Positions 8,410 to 15,820 of a DNA stretch of 64,000 nt are shown here, in pieces. The position numbers were made by a program, and so were the translations under genes. The stretch covers positions 806,001-870,000 of the forward strand of contig NZ_CP072610.1 in the NCBI RefSeq assembly GCF_021029445.1, read 5' to 3'. This stretch comes from Pseudomonas wenzhouensis (GTDB lineage: Bacteria; Pseudomonadota; Gammaproteobacteria; Pseudomonadales; Pseudomonadaceae). The notes beneath the pieces are model-generated. The model was not told the DNA's origin and made no database searches. It worked only from the letters and a program-made list of their open reading frames with translations. Position 1 is the stretch's first letter. Every line of letters starts with the position of its first letter.

Positions 8410-9186
8410 ATGACCGTCAGTGACGACAAGTTCACCCGTCAGACGCTGCTCGAGGTGCACGGCCTGACGCCGAGCCTGTTCACCCTGCGTACCACGCGGG
8501 ATGCGGGCTTTCGTTTTCGCGCCGGGCAGTTCGTGCGTCTCGGTGTCGAGAAAGTCGATGGTTCAGTGGTCTGGCGTGCCTATTCGCTGGTGTCCGCGCC
8601 GCATGACGAGTTTCTCGAGTTCTTCTCCATCGTGGTGCCGGGCGGCGAATTTACCCGCGAGCTGAGCCGTCTGCGGGTTGGTGACAGCCTGCTGGTGGAG
8701 AAGCTGGCCACCGGCTTCCTGACCCTGGATCGCTTCGTCGATGGCCGCGACCTGTGGCTGCTGGGCAGCGGCACCGGCATCGCGCCATTTTTGTCGATCC
8801 TGCAGGACTTCGAGGTGTGGCAGCGCTTCGCGCGCATCGTGCTGGTGTACAGCGCGCGCACCAGCGCCGAGCTGGCCTATCAGCCGCTGATCAGAAGCTT
8901 CGCTGAACTGGAGCATTTGGCCGAGTTCGCGCACAAGCTCACCTACCTGCCGGTGGTTACCCGCGAACAGGCGCCGGGCTGCCTGCATGCGCGGATCACC
9001 GATCTGCTCGACAGCGGCGAGCTGGAGCGCGCTGCCGGGCTGCAACTGACGCCCGAGCATTCGCGGGTGATGATCTGCGGCAACCCGCAGATGATCGACG
9101 ATATTCGCCAGCGTCTGAAAGCGCGCGGCCTCAACCTGAGCCTGACCCGCAGACCGGGTCAGGTGGCGGTGGAGAACTACTGGTGA
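8410..9186 (+). CDS. fpr: Ferredoxin/flavodoxin-NADP+ reductase
   Basis: A 258-residue FNR. The start at 8410 follows a strong AAGGAGG ribosome site (8396-8402). FAD is bound through R56-A-Y-S59 and the NADPH domain shows G-S-G-T-G-I-A-P-F (119-127) and the M-I-C-G-N-P-Q-M segment. The C-terminus ends V-E-N-Y-W, in the manner of bacterial subclass Fpr enzymes. It moves electrons between NADPH and ferredoxin or flavodoxin for Fe-S assembly and oxidative-stress defence. Its stop codon abuts the convergent stop of the next gene with no spacer. Confidence 0.93.
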   Translation: MTVSDDKFTRQTLLEVHGLTPSLFTLRTTRDAGFRFRAGQFVRLGVEKVDGSVVWRAYSLVSAPHDEFLEFFSIVVPGGEFTRELSRLRVGDSLLVEKLATGFLTLDRFVDGRDLWLLGSGTGIAPFLSILQDFEVWQRFARIVLVYSARTSAELAYQPLIRSFAELEHLAEFAHKLTYLPVVTREQAPGCLHARITDLLDSGELERAAGLQLTPEHSRVMICGNPQMIDDIRQRLKARGLNLSLTRRPGQVAVENYW

Positions 9187-10212
9187 TCAGTCCTCGCGGA
9201 TGGCCTTGATGCGGTGCTCCCAGCGGCGCTTGGCGAAGCGGCGCATATTGGGAATGTCATCGGTCTCATCGAGGATCGGCTTTCCGATGATGGTTTCCAT
9301 GATGTCTTCCAGGGTCACCAGGCCGCGCCAACTGCCGAATTCGTCGTACACCAGGCACATGTGCTGACGTTCCTGCATCATCAGGGTCATCAGGTTCTCC
9401 ACGTTCATGCTTTCCGGCACGACCTTCAGCGGCTTCATGATCTGGGTGATCGGCTCGCCATCGTTCTCGGCGGCCAGGGCGTCATAGCGGAACACCACGC
9501 CCAGCGGCGATTCGTCTTCACCGATGACCGGGTAGCGGGAGAACTGGCTCTCGCTGGCGCGTGTCTTGAAGGTGGCAATGGATTCGTCCGGTGCGGCGGA
9601 TTCGCAGACGATGCGCGGGGTCATGATGTCGCGCAGGCGAATCTCGTGCAGGTCGAGGATATTGCTGATCACCCGATGCTCATCTTCGTCGAGCTTGCCG
9701 ACTTCGCGGCCAAGCAGGGTCAGCGCCTTGATCTCCTGACGGATGTCGTGCTCCGGCTCCTTGCCGCCGAACAGGCGCATGATCAGGTCCGACATGACGA
9801 TGAACGGCTTGAGCAGCAGGATCATCGCCCGCAGCATGCCCGGCAGAACGGGCGCCAGGGCGCGCCAGTAACGGGCACCGATGGTCTTCGGCAGAATTTC
9901 CGAAAGCACCAGGATCAGCAGGGTCATGACCGCCGAGGCGATACCCAGGTAACCGTCGCCGAAGACGATTGCCACCTGCGCACCAACGCCGGTCGCGCCA
10001 ACGGTGTGTGCCACGGTGTTGAGGGTCAGGATGGCCGCCAGCGGCTGGTCGATCTTGTCTTTGAGCTCTTTCAGCCTTTCGTACAGCTGAGGTTTGTCGG
10101 CCTTCTGCTGGGCGATGTAACTGGGCGTGAGAGAGAGCAGCGCGGCTTCGAGAATGGAGCAGATGAACGAAACCAGGATGGAGAGGACAGCGAACGCTAT
10201 CAGGAGTGTCAT
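9187..10212 (-). CDS. CNNM/CorC-type transmembrane protein with CBS domains
   Basis: A 341-residue protein with an N-terminal DUF21/CNNM transporter domain of about three or four membrane helices (residues 1-150, including the L-S-E-I-L-P-K-T signature) and two CBS domains (about 190-315; I-M-T-P-R, F-R-Y-D-A and V-Y-D-E-F-G-S-W-R-G-L-V-T-L-E-D motifs). Unlike many relatives it lacks a long C-terminal CorC/HlyC domain. Members are linked to magnesium, cobalt or sodium export and magnesium balance; the substrate here is not known. Convergent with fpr; the two TGA codons touch at TGATCA. Confidence 0.87.
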   Translation of the reverse strand: MTLLIAFAVLSILVSFICSILEAALLSLTPSYIAQQKADKPQLYERLKELKDKIDQPLAAILTLNTVAHTVGATGVGAQVAIVFGDGYLGIASAVMTLLILVLSEILPKTIGARYWRALAPVLPGMLRAMILLLKPFIVMSDLIMRLFGGKEPEHDIRQEIKALTLLGREVGKLDEDEHRVISNILDLHEIRLRDIMTPRIVCESAAPDESIATFKTRASESQFSRYPVIGEDESPLGVVFRYDALAAENDGEPITQIMKPLKVVPESMNVENLMTLMMQERQHMCLVYDEFGSWRGLVTLEDIMETIIGKPILDETDDIPNMRRFAKRRWEHRIKAIRED

Positions 10213-10392
10213 GTAGATGGGCTAGTGACGAACGGCCGATGAAATTAACGCAAAAAGCAGGTGATATTGCAGCAAGGCTGCAACATTTTGTTTCAGGGGC
10301 TGCGCAGGTACGCCGGGGCTGGCAACTCCTTGCGCTGCAGCATTCGGTGCAGCTTCGACTAGGCTAAGGAAACCCCTTCCGGAGAATCCTCC

Positions 10393-10641
10393 ATGCCGCT
10401 CGAACACCATCCGCTTAGCCGAGAGTTTCCGCAGCAGCACGATGCCTTGCGCAAGTTGCTGCACAGCGACCCACACTTTCCACGTCTGGCCAGTGACTAT
10501 GAAGCGCTGGACAGGCGCATCTACGCCATCGAGGCGGGGCGTGAGGCGGCGGATGATCTGATCCTGCAGGGCCTGAAGTTGCAGCGGGTGGCCCTCAAGG
10601 ACGAGATCGCCGAACTGTTGCGCCAAGCGGGCAGTGCTTGA
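10393..10641 (+). CDS. YdcH family (DUF465) small coiled-coil protein, first copy
   Basis: An 82-residue helical protein of the YdcH family. It shows the family pattern H-H-P-L near the N-terminus, then Y-E-A-L-D-R-R-I and the closing L-K-x-Q-R-V-A-L-K-D-E-I. A GGAG ribosome site lies 7 nt before the ATG. The function of the family is unknown. A paralogue follows 68 bp downstream. The TAGGCT hexamer at 10360-10365 could serve as a -10 element for this gene. Confidence 0.85.
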   Translation: MPLEHHPLSREFPQQHDALRKLLHSDPHFPRLASDYEALDRRIYAIEAGREAADDLILQGLKLQRVALKDEIAELLRQAGSA

Positions 10642-10651
10642 TCCGGATCAA
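10638..10651 (+). promoter_or_regulatory. Perfect Anr/FNR site between the two ydcH-family genes
   Basis: TTGATCCGGATCAA is a fully symmetric match to the Anr/FNR consensus. It overlaps the stop codon of the first gene. The centre is at 10644.5; a class II promoter would start near 10686, and a TAGGCT hexamer at 10674-10679 sits where its -10 element would be. The downstream ATG is at 10710. This predicts low-oxygen activation of the second gene independent of the first. Confidence 0.8.
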
Positions 10652-10709
10652 ATGAACGGTCGACGTGCAGCGCTAGGCTGGAGCCATCTTTCCTGTCAGA
10701 GGCTCCACC

Positions 10710-10988
10710 ATGCACGTCGACCATCATCCGCTGGTTCATGACTTTCCCGAACTGCGCAGCGAGCTGCAGCGTCTTCGCCAGAGTGATGAGTATTTCGCGC
10801 GCCAGGCCGAGGAATACGAAGCGCTGGACAAGCGTATCTGCCGCATCGAGGACGGTATCGAGCTGCTCGATGACGTCACGCTCGGCGCGCTGAAACTCAA
10901 TCGTGTCGCCATGAAGGACGAGCTGGCGCGCCAGCTCAAGCGCGCTGCCGGGCAGTGCTGCGGTTGCGGTAATGGCTGCAAGGGCTGA
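10710..10988 (+). CDS. YdcH family (DUF465) protein with Cys-rich tail, second copy
   Basis: A 92-residue paralogue of the preceding protein: H-H-P-L-V-H-D-F-P, Y-E-A-L-D-K-R-I, and L-K-L-N-R-V-A-M-K-D-E-L line up with the first copy. It differs by a C-terminal tail Q-C-C-G-C-G-N-G-C-K-G with four cysteines, absent from copy one, which could bind a metal. A probable Anr-dependent promoter lies upstream (10638-10679). Function is unknown for the family; the tail and regulation suggest a specialised role in low oxygen, which is inference. Confidence 0.85.
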   Translation: MHVDHHPLVHDFPELRSELQRLRQSDEYFARQAEEYEALDKRICRIEDGIELLDDVTLGALKLNRVAMKDELARQLKRAAGQCCGCGNGCKG

Positions 10989-11048
10989 GTGCAGGCGGTC
11001 TTGGTAAAGACTGATCGCCCACAAGCGGGCTCCTGCGCTCAGGCGCTA

Positions 11049-11543
11049 TCAATGTACGGGCGGGTTGATCAGGTAGGTGAGCAGCCCGTCCGCCTCTTCT
11101 TCCGTCCACACGGGGCGCGCTGGCCTGGGCCATTCACTCAGTAGCTGCTGCCAGAATGCGCAGGCCAGTTCATCCTGGCGGTAGTAGCGCAGCAACCACG
11201 GGCTGCCATCGCCCATGATCTGCTGCACCAGCGCGCGGCCAATGCCCTGGCGGCGATACTTCTTGAGGATGAACAGGTCGGCAAATTCCGGCGCCTCGAT
11301 ACCCGGCAATTCGCTGCGTTCGACCAACAGAAAGCCGGCGATAAAGCCATTGGCCAGGATCAGCTGTGCGCTCCAGCCCGGCTCCTGCCAATAGCGCTGC
11401 AGATGGGGGTGATGGATGTAGAAGCGGCCGTCCGTCTCCACGTCCTCCTGCTCCCAGTCGGAGCTTTCGTAGGCATAGAACTGGTAGAGGTTGGCCAGTA
11501 GCGGCAATTGTTCGGCGCTGGTGGGCAGCAGTTGGATCTGCAT
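11049..11543 (-). CDS. GNAT-family N-acetyltransferase
   Basis: A 164-residue protein with the acetyl-CoA binding motif A at R97-R-Q-G-I-G-R103 preceded by the beta4 strand L-F-I-L-K-K-Y, typical of GNAT enzymes. The N-terminal part has Y-x-F-Y-x-Y-E-S and is seen in Pseudomonas acetyltransferases of unknown substrate. It is divergent from radA, sharing a 93-bp intergenic region. Nothing nearby indicates the substrate. Confidence 0.82.
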   Translation of the reverse strand: MQIQLLPTSAEQLPLLANLYQFYAYESSDWEQEDVETDGRFYIHHPHLQRYWQEPGWSAQLILANGFIAGFLLVERSELPGIEAPEFADLFILKKYRRQGIGRALVQQIMGDGSPWLLRYYRQDELACAFWQQLLSEWPRPARPVWTEEEADGLLTYLINPPVH

Positions 11544-11636
11544 GGATGTGCTCCGCGCGGTGTGGTGTGGTCTGTAAATCTATCCAGTAGTTCGGTATCG
11601 TTCCAGCCTTCGCTCAACAGGCAGGACGATTTTCCC

Positions 11637-12995
11637 ATGGCCAAGGCTAAACGCATGTACGGCTGCACCGAGTGCGGCGCCACCTTTCCCAAATGGGCCG
11701 GGCAATGTGGTGAGTGCGGCGCCTGGAACACCCTGGTGGAAACCGTGGTCGAGGGCGCGACGCCCAGTGGCCGCACTGGCTGGGCCGGCGACAAGGCCAA
11801 TATCAAGACCCTGGCCGAGGTCAGTGTCGAAGAAATTCCGCGCTTTTCCACCGCTTCCGGCGAGCTGGACCGGGTGCTCGGCGGTGGCCTGGTCGATGGC
11901 TCGGTGGTGCTGATCGGCGGCGACCCCGGCATCGGCAAGTCGACCATCCTGCTGCAGACCCTGTGCAACATCGCCCAGCGTTTCCGGGCACTGTACGTCA
12001 CCGGCGAGGAATCACAGCAGCAGGTGGCCATGCGCGCGCGGCGGCTGGACCTGCCGCAGGACAAGCTCAAGGTGATGACCGAAACCTGCATCGAGTCGAT
12101 CATCGCCACCGCCCGCCAGGAAAAACCCAAGGTCATGGTCATCGACTCGATCCAGACCATCTTCACCGAGCAACTGCAGTCGGCTCCTGGTGGCGTTGCC
12201 CAGGTGCGCGAGAGTGCGGCGCTGCTGGTGCGTTTTGCCAAACAGAGCGGCACGGCGATCTTTCTGGTCGGCCACGTCACCAAAGAAGGCGCGTTGGCCG
12301 GCCCGCGTGTACTGGAGCACATGGTCGACACAGTGCTGTATTTCGAGGGCGAGTCCGATGGCCGTTTGCGCCTGTTGCGGGCGGTGAAGAACCGTTTCGG
12401 CGCAGTCAACGAACTGGGCGTGTTCGGCATGACCGACAAAGGCCTCAAGGAAGTCTCCAATCCGTCGGCGATCTTCCTCACCCGCGCCCAGGAAGCGGTG
12501 CCCGGTAGCGTGGTGATGGCCACCTGGGAAGGTTCGCGGCCGATGCTGGTGGAAGTGCAGGCGCTGGTCGACACCAGCCATCTGGCGAATCCGCGCCGCG
12601 TCACTCTGGGCCTGGACCAGAATCGCCTGGCCATGCTGCTGGCCGTATTGCACCGCCATGGCGGCATCCCGACCTATGACCAGGACGTATTCCTCAACGT
12701 GGTCGGTGGGGTCAAGGTGCTGGAAACAGCGTCCGACCTGGCATTGATGGCGGCGGTAATCTCCAGCCTGCGCAACCGGCCGCTGCAACATGACCTGCTG
12801 GTGTTCGGCGAGATTGGTCTGTCCGGCGAAATCCGCCCGGTGCCCAGTGGTCAGGAGCGTCTCAAGGAGGCGGCCAAGCATGGCTTCAAGCGCGCCATTG
12901 TGCCCAAGGGCAACGCGCCCAAGGAAGCGCCGGCTGGGTTGCAGGTCATCGCCGTGACGCGCCTGGAGCAGGCGCTGGATGCGCTGTTCGAATAG
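11637..12995 (+). CDS. radA: DNA repair protein RadA/Sms
   Basis: A 452-residue RadA. In order: an N-terminal C4 zinc finger (C10, C13, C24, C27), a RecA-like ATPase with Walker A G-G-D-P-G-I-G-K-S-T (94-103), the RadA-specific K-N-R-F-G motif followed by V-N-E-L-G, and a C-terminal Lon protease-like domain (E-I-G-L-S-G-E-I-R-P). It drives branch migration of recombination intermediates and helps restart stalled forks. The start MAKAKRMYGC is the conserved family N-terminus, so the longer upstream frame was rejected. Confidence 0.96.
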   Translation: MAKAKRMYGCTECGATFPKWAGQCGECGAWNTLVETVVEGATPSGRTGWAGDKANIKTLAEVSVEEIPRFSTASGELDRVLGGGLVDGSVVLIGGDPGIGKSTILLQTLCNIAQRFRALYVTGEESQQQVAMRARRLDLPQDKLKVMTETCIESIIATARQEKPKVMVIDSIQTIFTEQLQSAPGGVAQVRESAALLVRFAKQSGTAIFLVGHVTKEGALAGPRVLEHMVDTVLYFEGESDGRLRLLRAVKNRFGAVNELGVFGMTDKGLKEVSNPSAIFLTRAQEAVPGSVVMATWEGSRPMLVEVQALVDTSHLANPRRVTLGLDQNRLAMLLAVLHRHGGIPTYDQDVFLNVVGGVKVLETASDLALMAAVISSLRNRPLQHDLLVFGEIGLSGEIRPVPSGQERLKEAAKHGFKRAIVPKGNAPKEAPAGLQVIAVTRLEQALDALFE

Positions 12996-13002
12996 AGGAG
13001 GG

Positions 13003-13064
13003 CGTAGCCCGGATGCAATCCGGGGCTTTGCGGTGCTGTTCTTCCCGGATTTCATCCGGGCTAC
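13003..13064. repeat. Inverted pair of GTAGCCCGGAT-type repeats
   Basis: One unit, GTAGCCCGGATGCAATCCGG, begins at 13003; the opposite unit ends at 13064 with CATCCGGGCTAC. Each half is itself a small hairpin. Similar single units occur at 52061-52082 and 57381-57402, so this is a dispersed intergenic repeat family, likely REP-like. Here it may also serve as the radA transcript end. Confidence 0.75.
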
Positions 13065-13105
13065 TGGACTGCGGCGTTCTGTCGCGATTGGGGCACTGGG
13101 GAAAA

Positions 13106-13119
13106 TTGACCGAGATCAA
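13106..13119 (+). promoter_or_regulatory. Anr/FNR-like site upstream of the 48-aa gene
   Basis: TTGACCGAGATCAA matches the TTGAT-N4-ATCAA consensus at nine of ten fixed positions. It is 58 bp upstream of the ATG at 13178, nearly the same spacing as in the second ydcH-family gene, and would fit class II activation with a start near 13154. Confidence 0.6.
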
Positions 13120-13177
13120 TGGGTAGCAGGCTATCGACGCGCAGCATGAAGGCGTATCCAAACGAGGAGACACCATC

Positions 13178-13324
13178 ATGTTCCTGTTTTTCGACTACTT
13201 TTCCCGGGCTTTCAACTTCGACGCCAAGGCCGTCGAGTCACGCGAGGCGCGTCGCGAAGCGCAGCGTATCCAGGCCCGTCGTCAGCGCCGGCAGCAGGCT
13301 GAAGCTGCCTGCCTGCGCCATTGA
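13178..13324 (+). CDS. Small basic protein of unknown function (48 aa)
   Basis: The sequence begins MFLFFDYFSRAF and then becomes an Arg/Gln/Ala-rich helix (about residues 20-44, R-R-E-A-Q-R-I-Q-A-R-R-Q-R-R-Q-Q) ending C-L-R-H. A GAGGAG ribosome site lies about 8 nt before the ATG, and an Anr-like box is in good position. The aromatic N-terminus plus a strongly basic helix suggests a membrane-surface or nucleic-acid contact, but no family is recognised. Its stop touches the convergent stop of the PilZ gene. Confidence 0.65.
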   Translation: MFLFFDYFSRAFNFDAKAVESREARREAQRIQARRQRRQQAEAACLRH

Positions 13325-13696
13325 TCAATCGGCTTCGCCGAGTGCCGCCAGTTCACGTTCCAGCAGTTGCTCATCACCCAGATTGAGCTCGATCAGGCGG
13401 CGCAGGTGGCTGATCGATTCCAGGTCGATATGCCGGCAGACGAAGCCGAGCGACTGCGGCTGGGTGCGCGTGAGCACCACTTCCATCTTCACCCGGGCTT
13501 CGTTGCCCAGTTCGATCAGCGCCTCGAATGGTTGATCCGGATCGCCGTTCCAGTCTCGCGGCGTGCCGATGAGCAGACCCTTGAGCGAAATATCGTGCAG
13601 AGCGGCCGACCATTGTCGCTCGCCCTGTGCGATGACGGTGGGGGCGTCGAAAGCGACGCGCTGAAAGCGCCGACGCTCGTTGGCTGATTCACTCAT
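13325..13696 (-). CDS. mapZ: PilZ-domain cyclic-di-GMP adaptor MapZ
   Basis: A 123-residue single PilZ domain. The two c-di-GMP binding motifs are present: RxxxR as R9-R-F-Q-R13 and D/N-x-S-x-x-G as D35-I-S-L-K-G40. The sequence and the location next to radA and the DUF3015 gene match P. aeruginosa PA4608 (MapZ), which binds the chemotaxis methyltransferase CheR1 when loaded with c-di-GMP and reduces receptor methylation. morA, a large c-di-GMP enzyme, and a chemoreceptor are encoded nearby in this window. Confidence 0.88.
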   Translation of the reverse strand: MSESANERRRFQRVAFDAPTVIAQGERQWSAALHDISLKGLLIGTPRDWNGDPDQPFEALIELGNEARVKMEVVLTRTQPQSLGFVCRHIDLESISHLRRLIELNLGDEQLLERELAALGEAD

Positions 13697-13861
13697 GCCC
13701 GTACTCCTGAAGGATTTACATCACTATAGCCAAGGCTGGTAAGCCTGTGCTGCATAGCTGTGCCGTAGCGCACAACCGCAGCGCATAAGTTTGACAGGTG
13801 GCCAAGTCTCGCCAAAGCTCCTTATGCGGTTTTTATTACTCGATATTGCGGAGTGACAGAT

Positions 13862-14368
13862 ATGAGCAAGCGACTGCTGGGTAAAGGTTTGGTCTTCGGC
13901 CTGTTGAGCATGGCCAGCGTTGGTGCATTTGCCGATGCGGCAGGCGGCAACGGCTGCGGCTGGGGCAACATGTTGTTCGAAGGGCAGCGCGGCATGGCGC
14001 CGCACTTCCTGGCGACCACCACCAACGGCACCTCGGGTAATGCCACCTTCGGTATGACTTCCGGTACCAACGGCTGCGATACCAGCGGCGCGCTGGGTTA
14101 CAACGGTCGCTCCATGCTGGCAATGAATGGCATGCTCGACTCCATCGCCGAAGACATGGCCGTGGGCCAGGGTGAAGCGCTGGATGCCTACGCCACGCTG
14201 CTGGGCGTTGCCGCGCAAGACCGCGCGCATTTCGCCAAGGTCACCCACGAGAATTTCGGCAGCATCTTCAGCAAAGCTGACGCCACCAGCGAGCAAGTGC
14301 TGGCTGCCACCCTCGATGTGATGAGCCGTGACGCGCAGTTGGCGCGCTACGTGAAACAGCCGGCCTGA
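13862..14368 (+). CDS. DUF3015 secreted protein
   Basis: A 168-residue protein with a signal peptide (MSKRLLGKGLVFGLLSMASV, cleavage near A-F-A-D at about residue 24). The mature protein has paired cysteines in G-N-G-C-G-W-G and T-N-G-C-D-T that could form a disulphide, and the G-W-G-N-M-L-F pattern typical of DUF3015. The family is common in proteobacteria and is presumed periplasmic; function is not known. An upstream in-frame ATG at 13853 would add three residues only. Confidence 0.85.
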   Translation: MSKRLLGKGLVFGLLSMASVGAFADAAGGNGCGWGNMLFEGQRGMAPHFLATTTNGTSGNATFGMTSGTNGCDTSGALGYNGRSMLAMNGMLDSIAEDMAVGQGEALDAYATLLGVAAQDRAHFAKVTHENFGSIFSKADATSEQVLAATLDVMSRDAQLARYVKQPA

Positions 14369-14385
14369 GATTAATCCCCGGCAAA

Positions 14386-14414
14386 AACAAGCCCGCCAAT
14401 TCGGCGGGCTTGTT
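14386..14414. terminator. Bidirectional rho-independent terminator between the DUF3015 gene and glyA
   Basis: A perfect 12-bp stem, AACAAGCCCGCC paired with GGCGGGCTTGTT, encloses a 5-nt loop. On the minus strand the stem is followed by a run of T, making it a strong glyA terminator; on the plus strand the tail is weaker. Confidence 0.9.
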
Positions 14415-14430
14415 CATTTCAGGCAGCGTA

Positions 14431-15684
14431 TCAGTTGCCGTATACCGGGAACTTCGCGCACAGCGCCTTGACCTGTTCGCGCACGCGGCCTTCGACTTCA
14501 TCGTTGCCGATGTTGGCCAGCACGTCGCAGATCCAGCCCGCCAGCTGACGGCACTCGTCTTCCTTGAAACCGCGCGTGGTCACGGCCGGGGTGCCGATAC
14601 GCAGGCCAGAGGTGACGAACGGCGAACGTGGATCGTTCGGTACGCTGTTCTTGTTGACGGTGATGAAGGCGCGGCCGAGGGCGGCGTCGGCGTCCTTGCC
14701 GGTGATGTCCTGCTTGATCAGCGAGAGCAGGAACAGGTGGTTCTCGGTGCCACCTGAAACCACGTCGTAGCCGTTGTCGATGAACACTTGGGCCATTGTC
14801 TGGGCGTTCTTGATCACTTGCGCCTGGTAGGCCTTGAATTCAGGCTGCAGCGCTTCCTTGAAGCACACGGCCTTGGCCGCGATGACGTGCTCCAGCGGGC
14901 CGCCCTGGCCACCCGGGAACACGGCGGAGTTGAACTTCTTCTCCAGCTCTTCGTTCTTGCGCGCCAGGATCAGGCCGCCACGCGGGCCGCGCAGGGTCTT
15001 GTGGGTGGTGGTGGTGACGACGTCGGCGAACGGTACCGGGTTCGGGTACAGACCGGCAGCAACCAGACCGGCGACGTGGGCCATGTCGACGAACAGGTAG
15101 GCACCGACCTTGTCGGCGATGGCGCGGAAACGCGGGAAGTCCAGCACCTGCGAGTAGGCGCTGAAGCCGGCGATGATCATCTTCGGCTTGTGCTCGACGG
15201 CCAGGCGCTCGACTTCGTCATAGTCGATCAGACCCTGGTCGTTGATGCCGTACTGCACGGCGTTGTAGATCTTGCCGGAGAAGCTGACGCTAGCGCCGTG
15301 GGTCAGGTGACCGCCATGGGCCAGGCTCATGCCCAGCACGGTGTCGCCGGCGTTGAGCAGGGCCATGTACACGGCGCTGTTGGCCTGGCTGCCGGAGTGC
15401 GGCTGGACGTTGGCGTAGTCGGCGCCGAACAGTTCCTTGGCGCGGTCGATGGCGAGTTGCTCAACCACGTCGACATACTCGCAACCACCGTAGTAACGCT
15501 TGCCCGGGTAGCCTTCGGCGTACTTGTTGGTCAGCACGCTGCCCTGGGCTTCCATCACCGCCGGGCTGGTGTAATTTTCCGAGGCGATCAGCTCGATGTG
15601 CTCTTCCTGGCGCTGAGCTTCCTGCTCCATCGCGGCAAAGAGTTCGGCGTCATAACGAGCGAGGTTCAAATCACGGCTGAACAT
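14431..15684 (-). CDS. glyA: Serine hydroxymethyltransferase
   Basis: A 417-residue PLP enzyme converting serine and tetrahydrofolate to glycine and methylene-THF, the main one-carbon source. The PLP lysine is in [14 protein letters not shown] and the folate-site region E-N-Y-T-S-P-A-V is intact. Length is standard. It lies upstream of morA's 3' end on the same strand but separated by 136 bp, and ends in a strong hairpin. In P. aeruginosa one of several glyA copies also sits beside morA. Confidence 0.96.
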   Translation of the reverse strand: MFSRDLNLARYDAELFAAMEQEAQRQEEHIELIASENYTSPAVMEAQGSVLTNKYAEGYPGKRYYGGCEYVDVVEQLAIDRAKELFGADYANVQPHSGSQANSAVYMALLNAGDTVLGMSLAHGGHLTHGASVSFSGKIYNAVQYGINDQGLIDYDEVERLAVEHKPKMIIAGFSAYSQVLDFPRFRAIADKVGAYLFVDMAHVAGLVAAGLYPNPVPFADVVTTTTHKTLRGPRGGLILARKNEELEKKFNSAVFPGGQGGPLEHVIAAKAVCFKEALQPEFKAYQAQVIKNAQTMAQVFIDNGYDVVSGGTENHLFLLSLIKQDITGKDADAALGRAFITVNKNSVPNDPRSPFVTSGLRIGTPAVTTRGFKEDECRQLAGWICDVLANIGNDEVEGRVREQVKALCAKFPVYGN

Positions 15685-15820
15685 GGCATTCCCCTGAAGT
15701 CAGCTGGGCGGAAGAAATAGGGGGCGGATTCTACCGTAAAGGTCGCATTAAGGCATATGAAGGTCGGTCATGAGCCTGACAAATGGCTTTCAAGAGCCCT
15801 GTGCCATATCAGCCTGCCGC

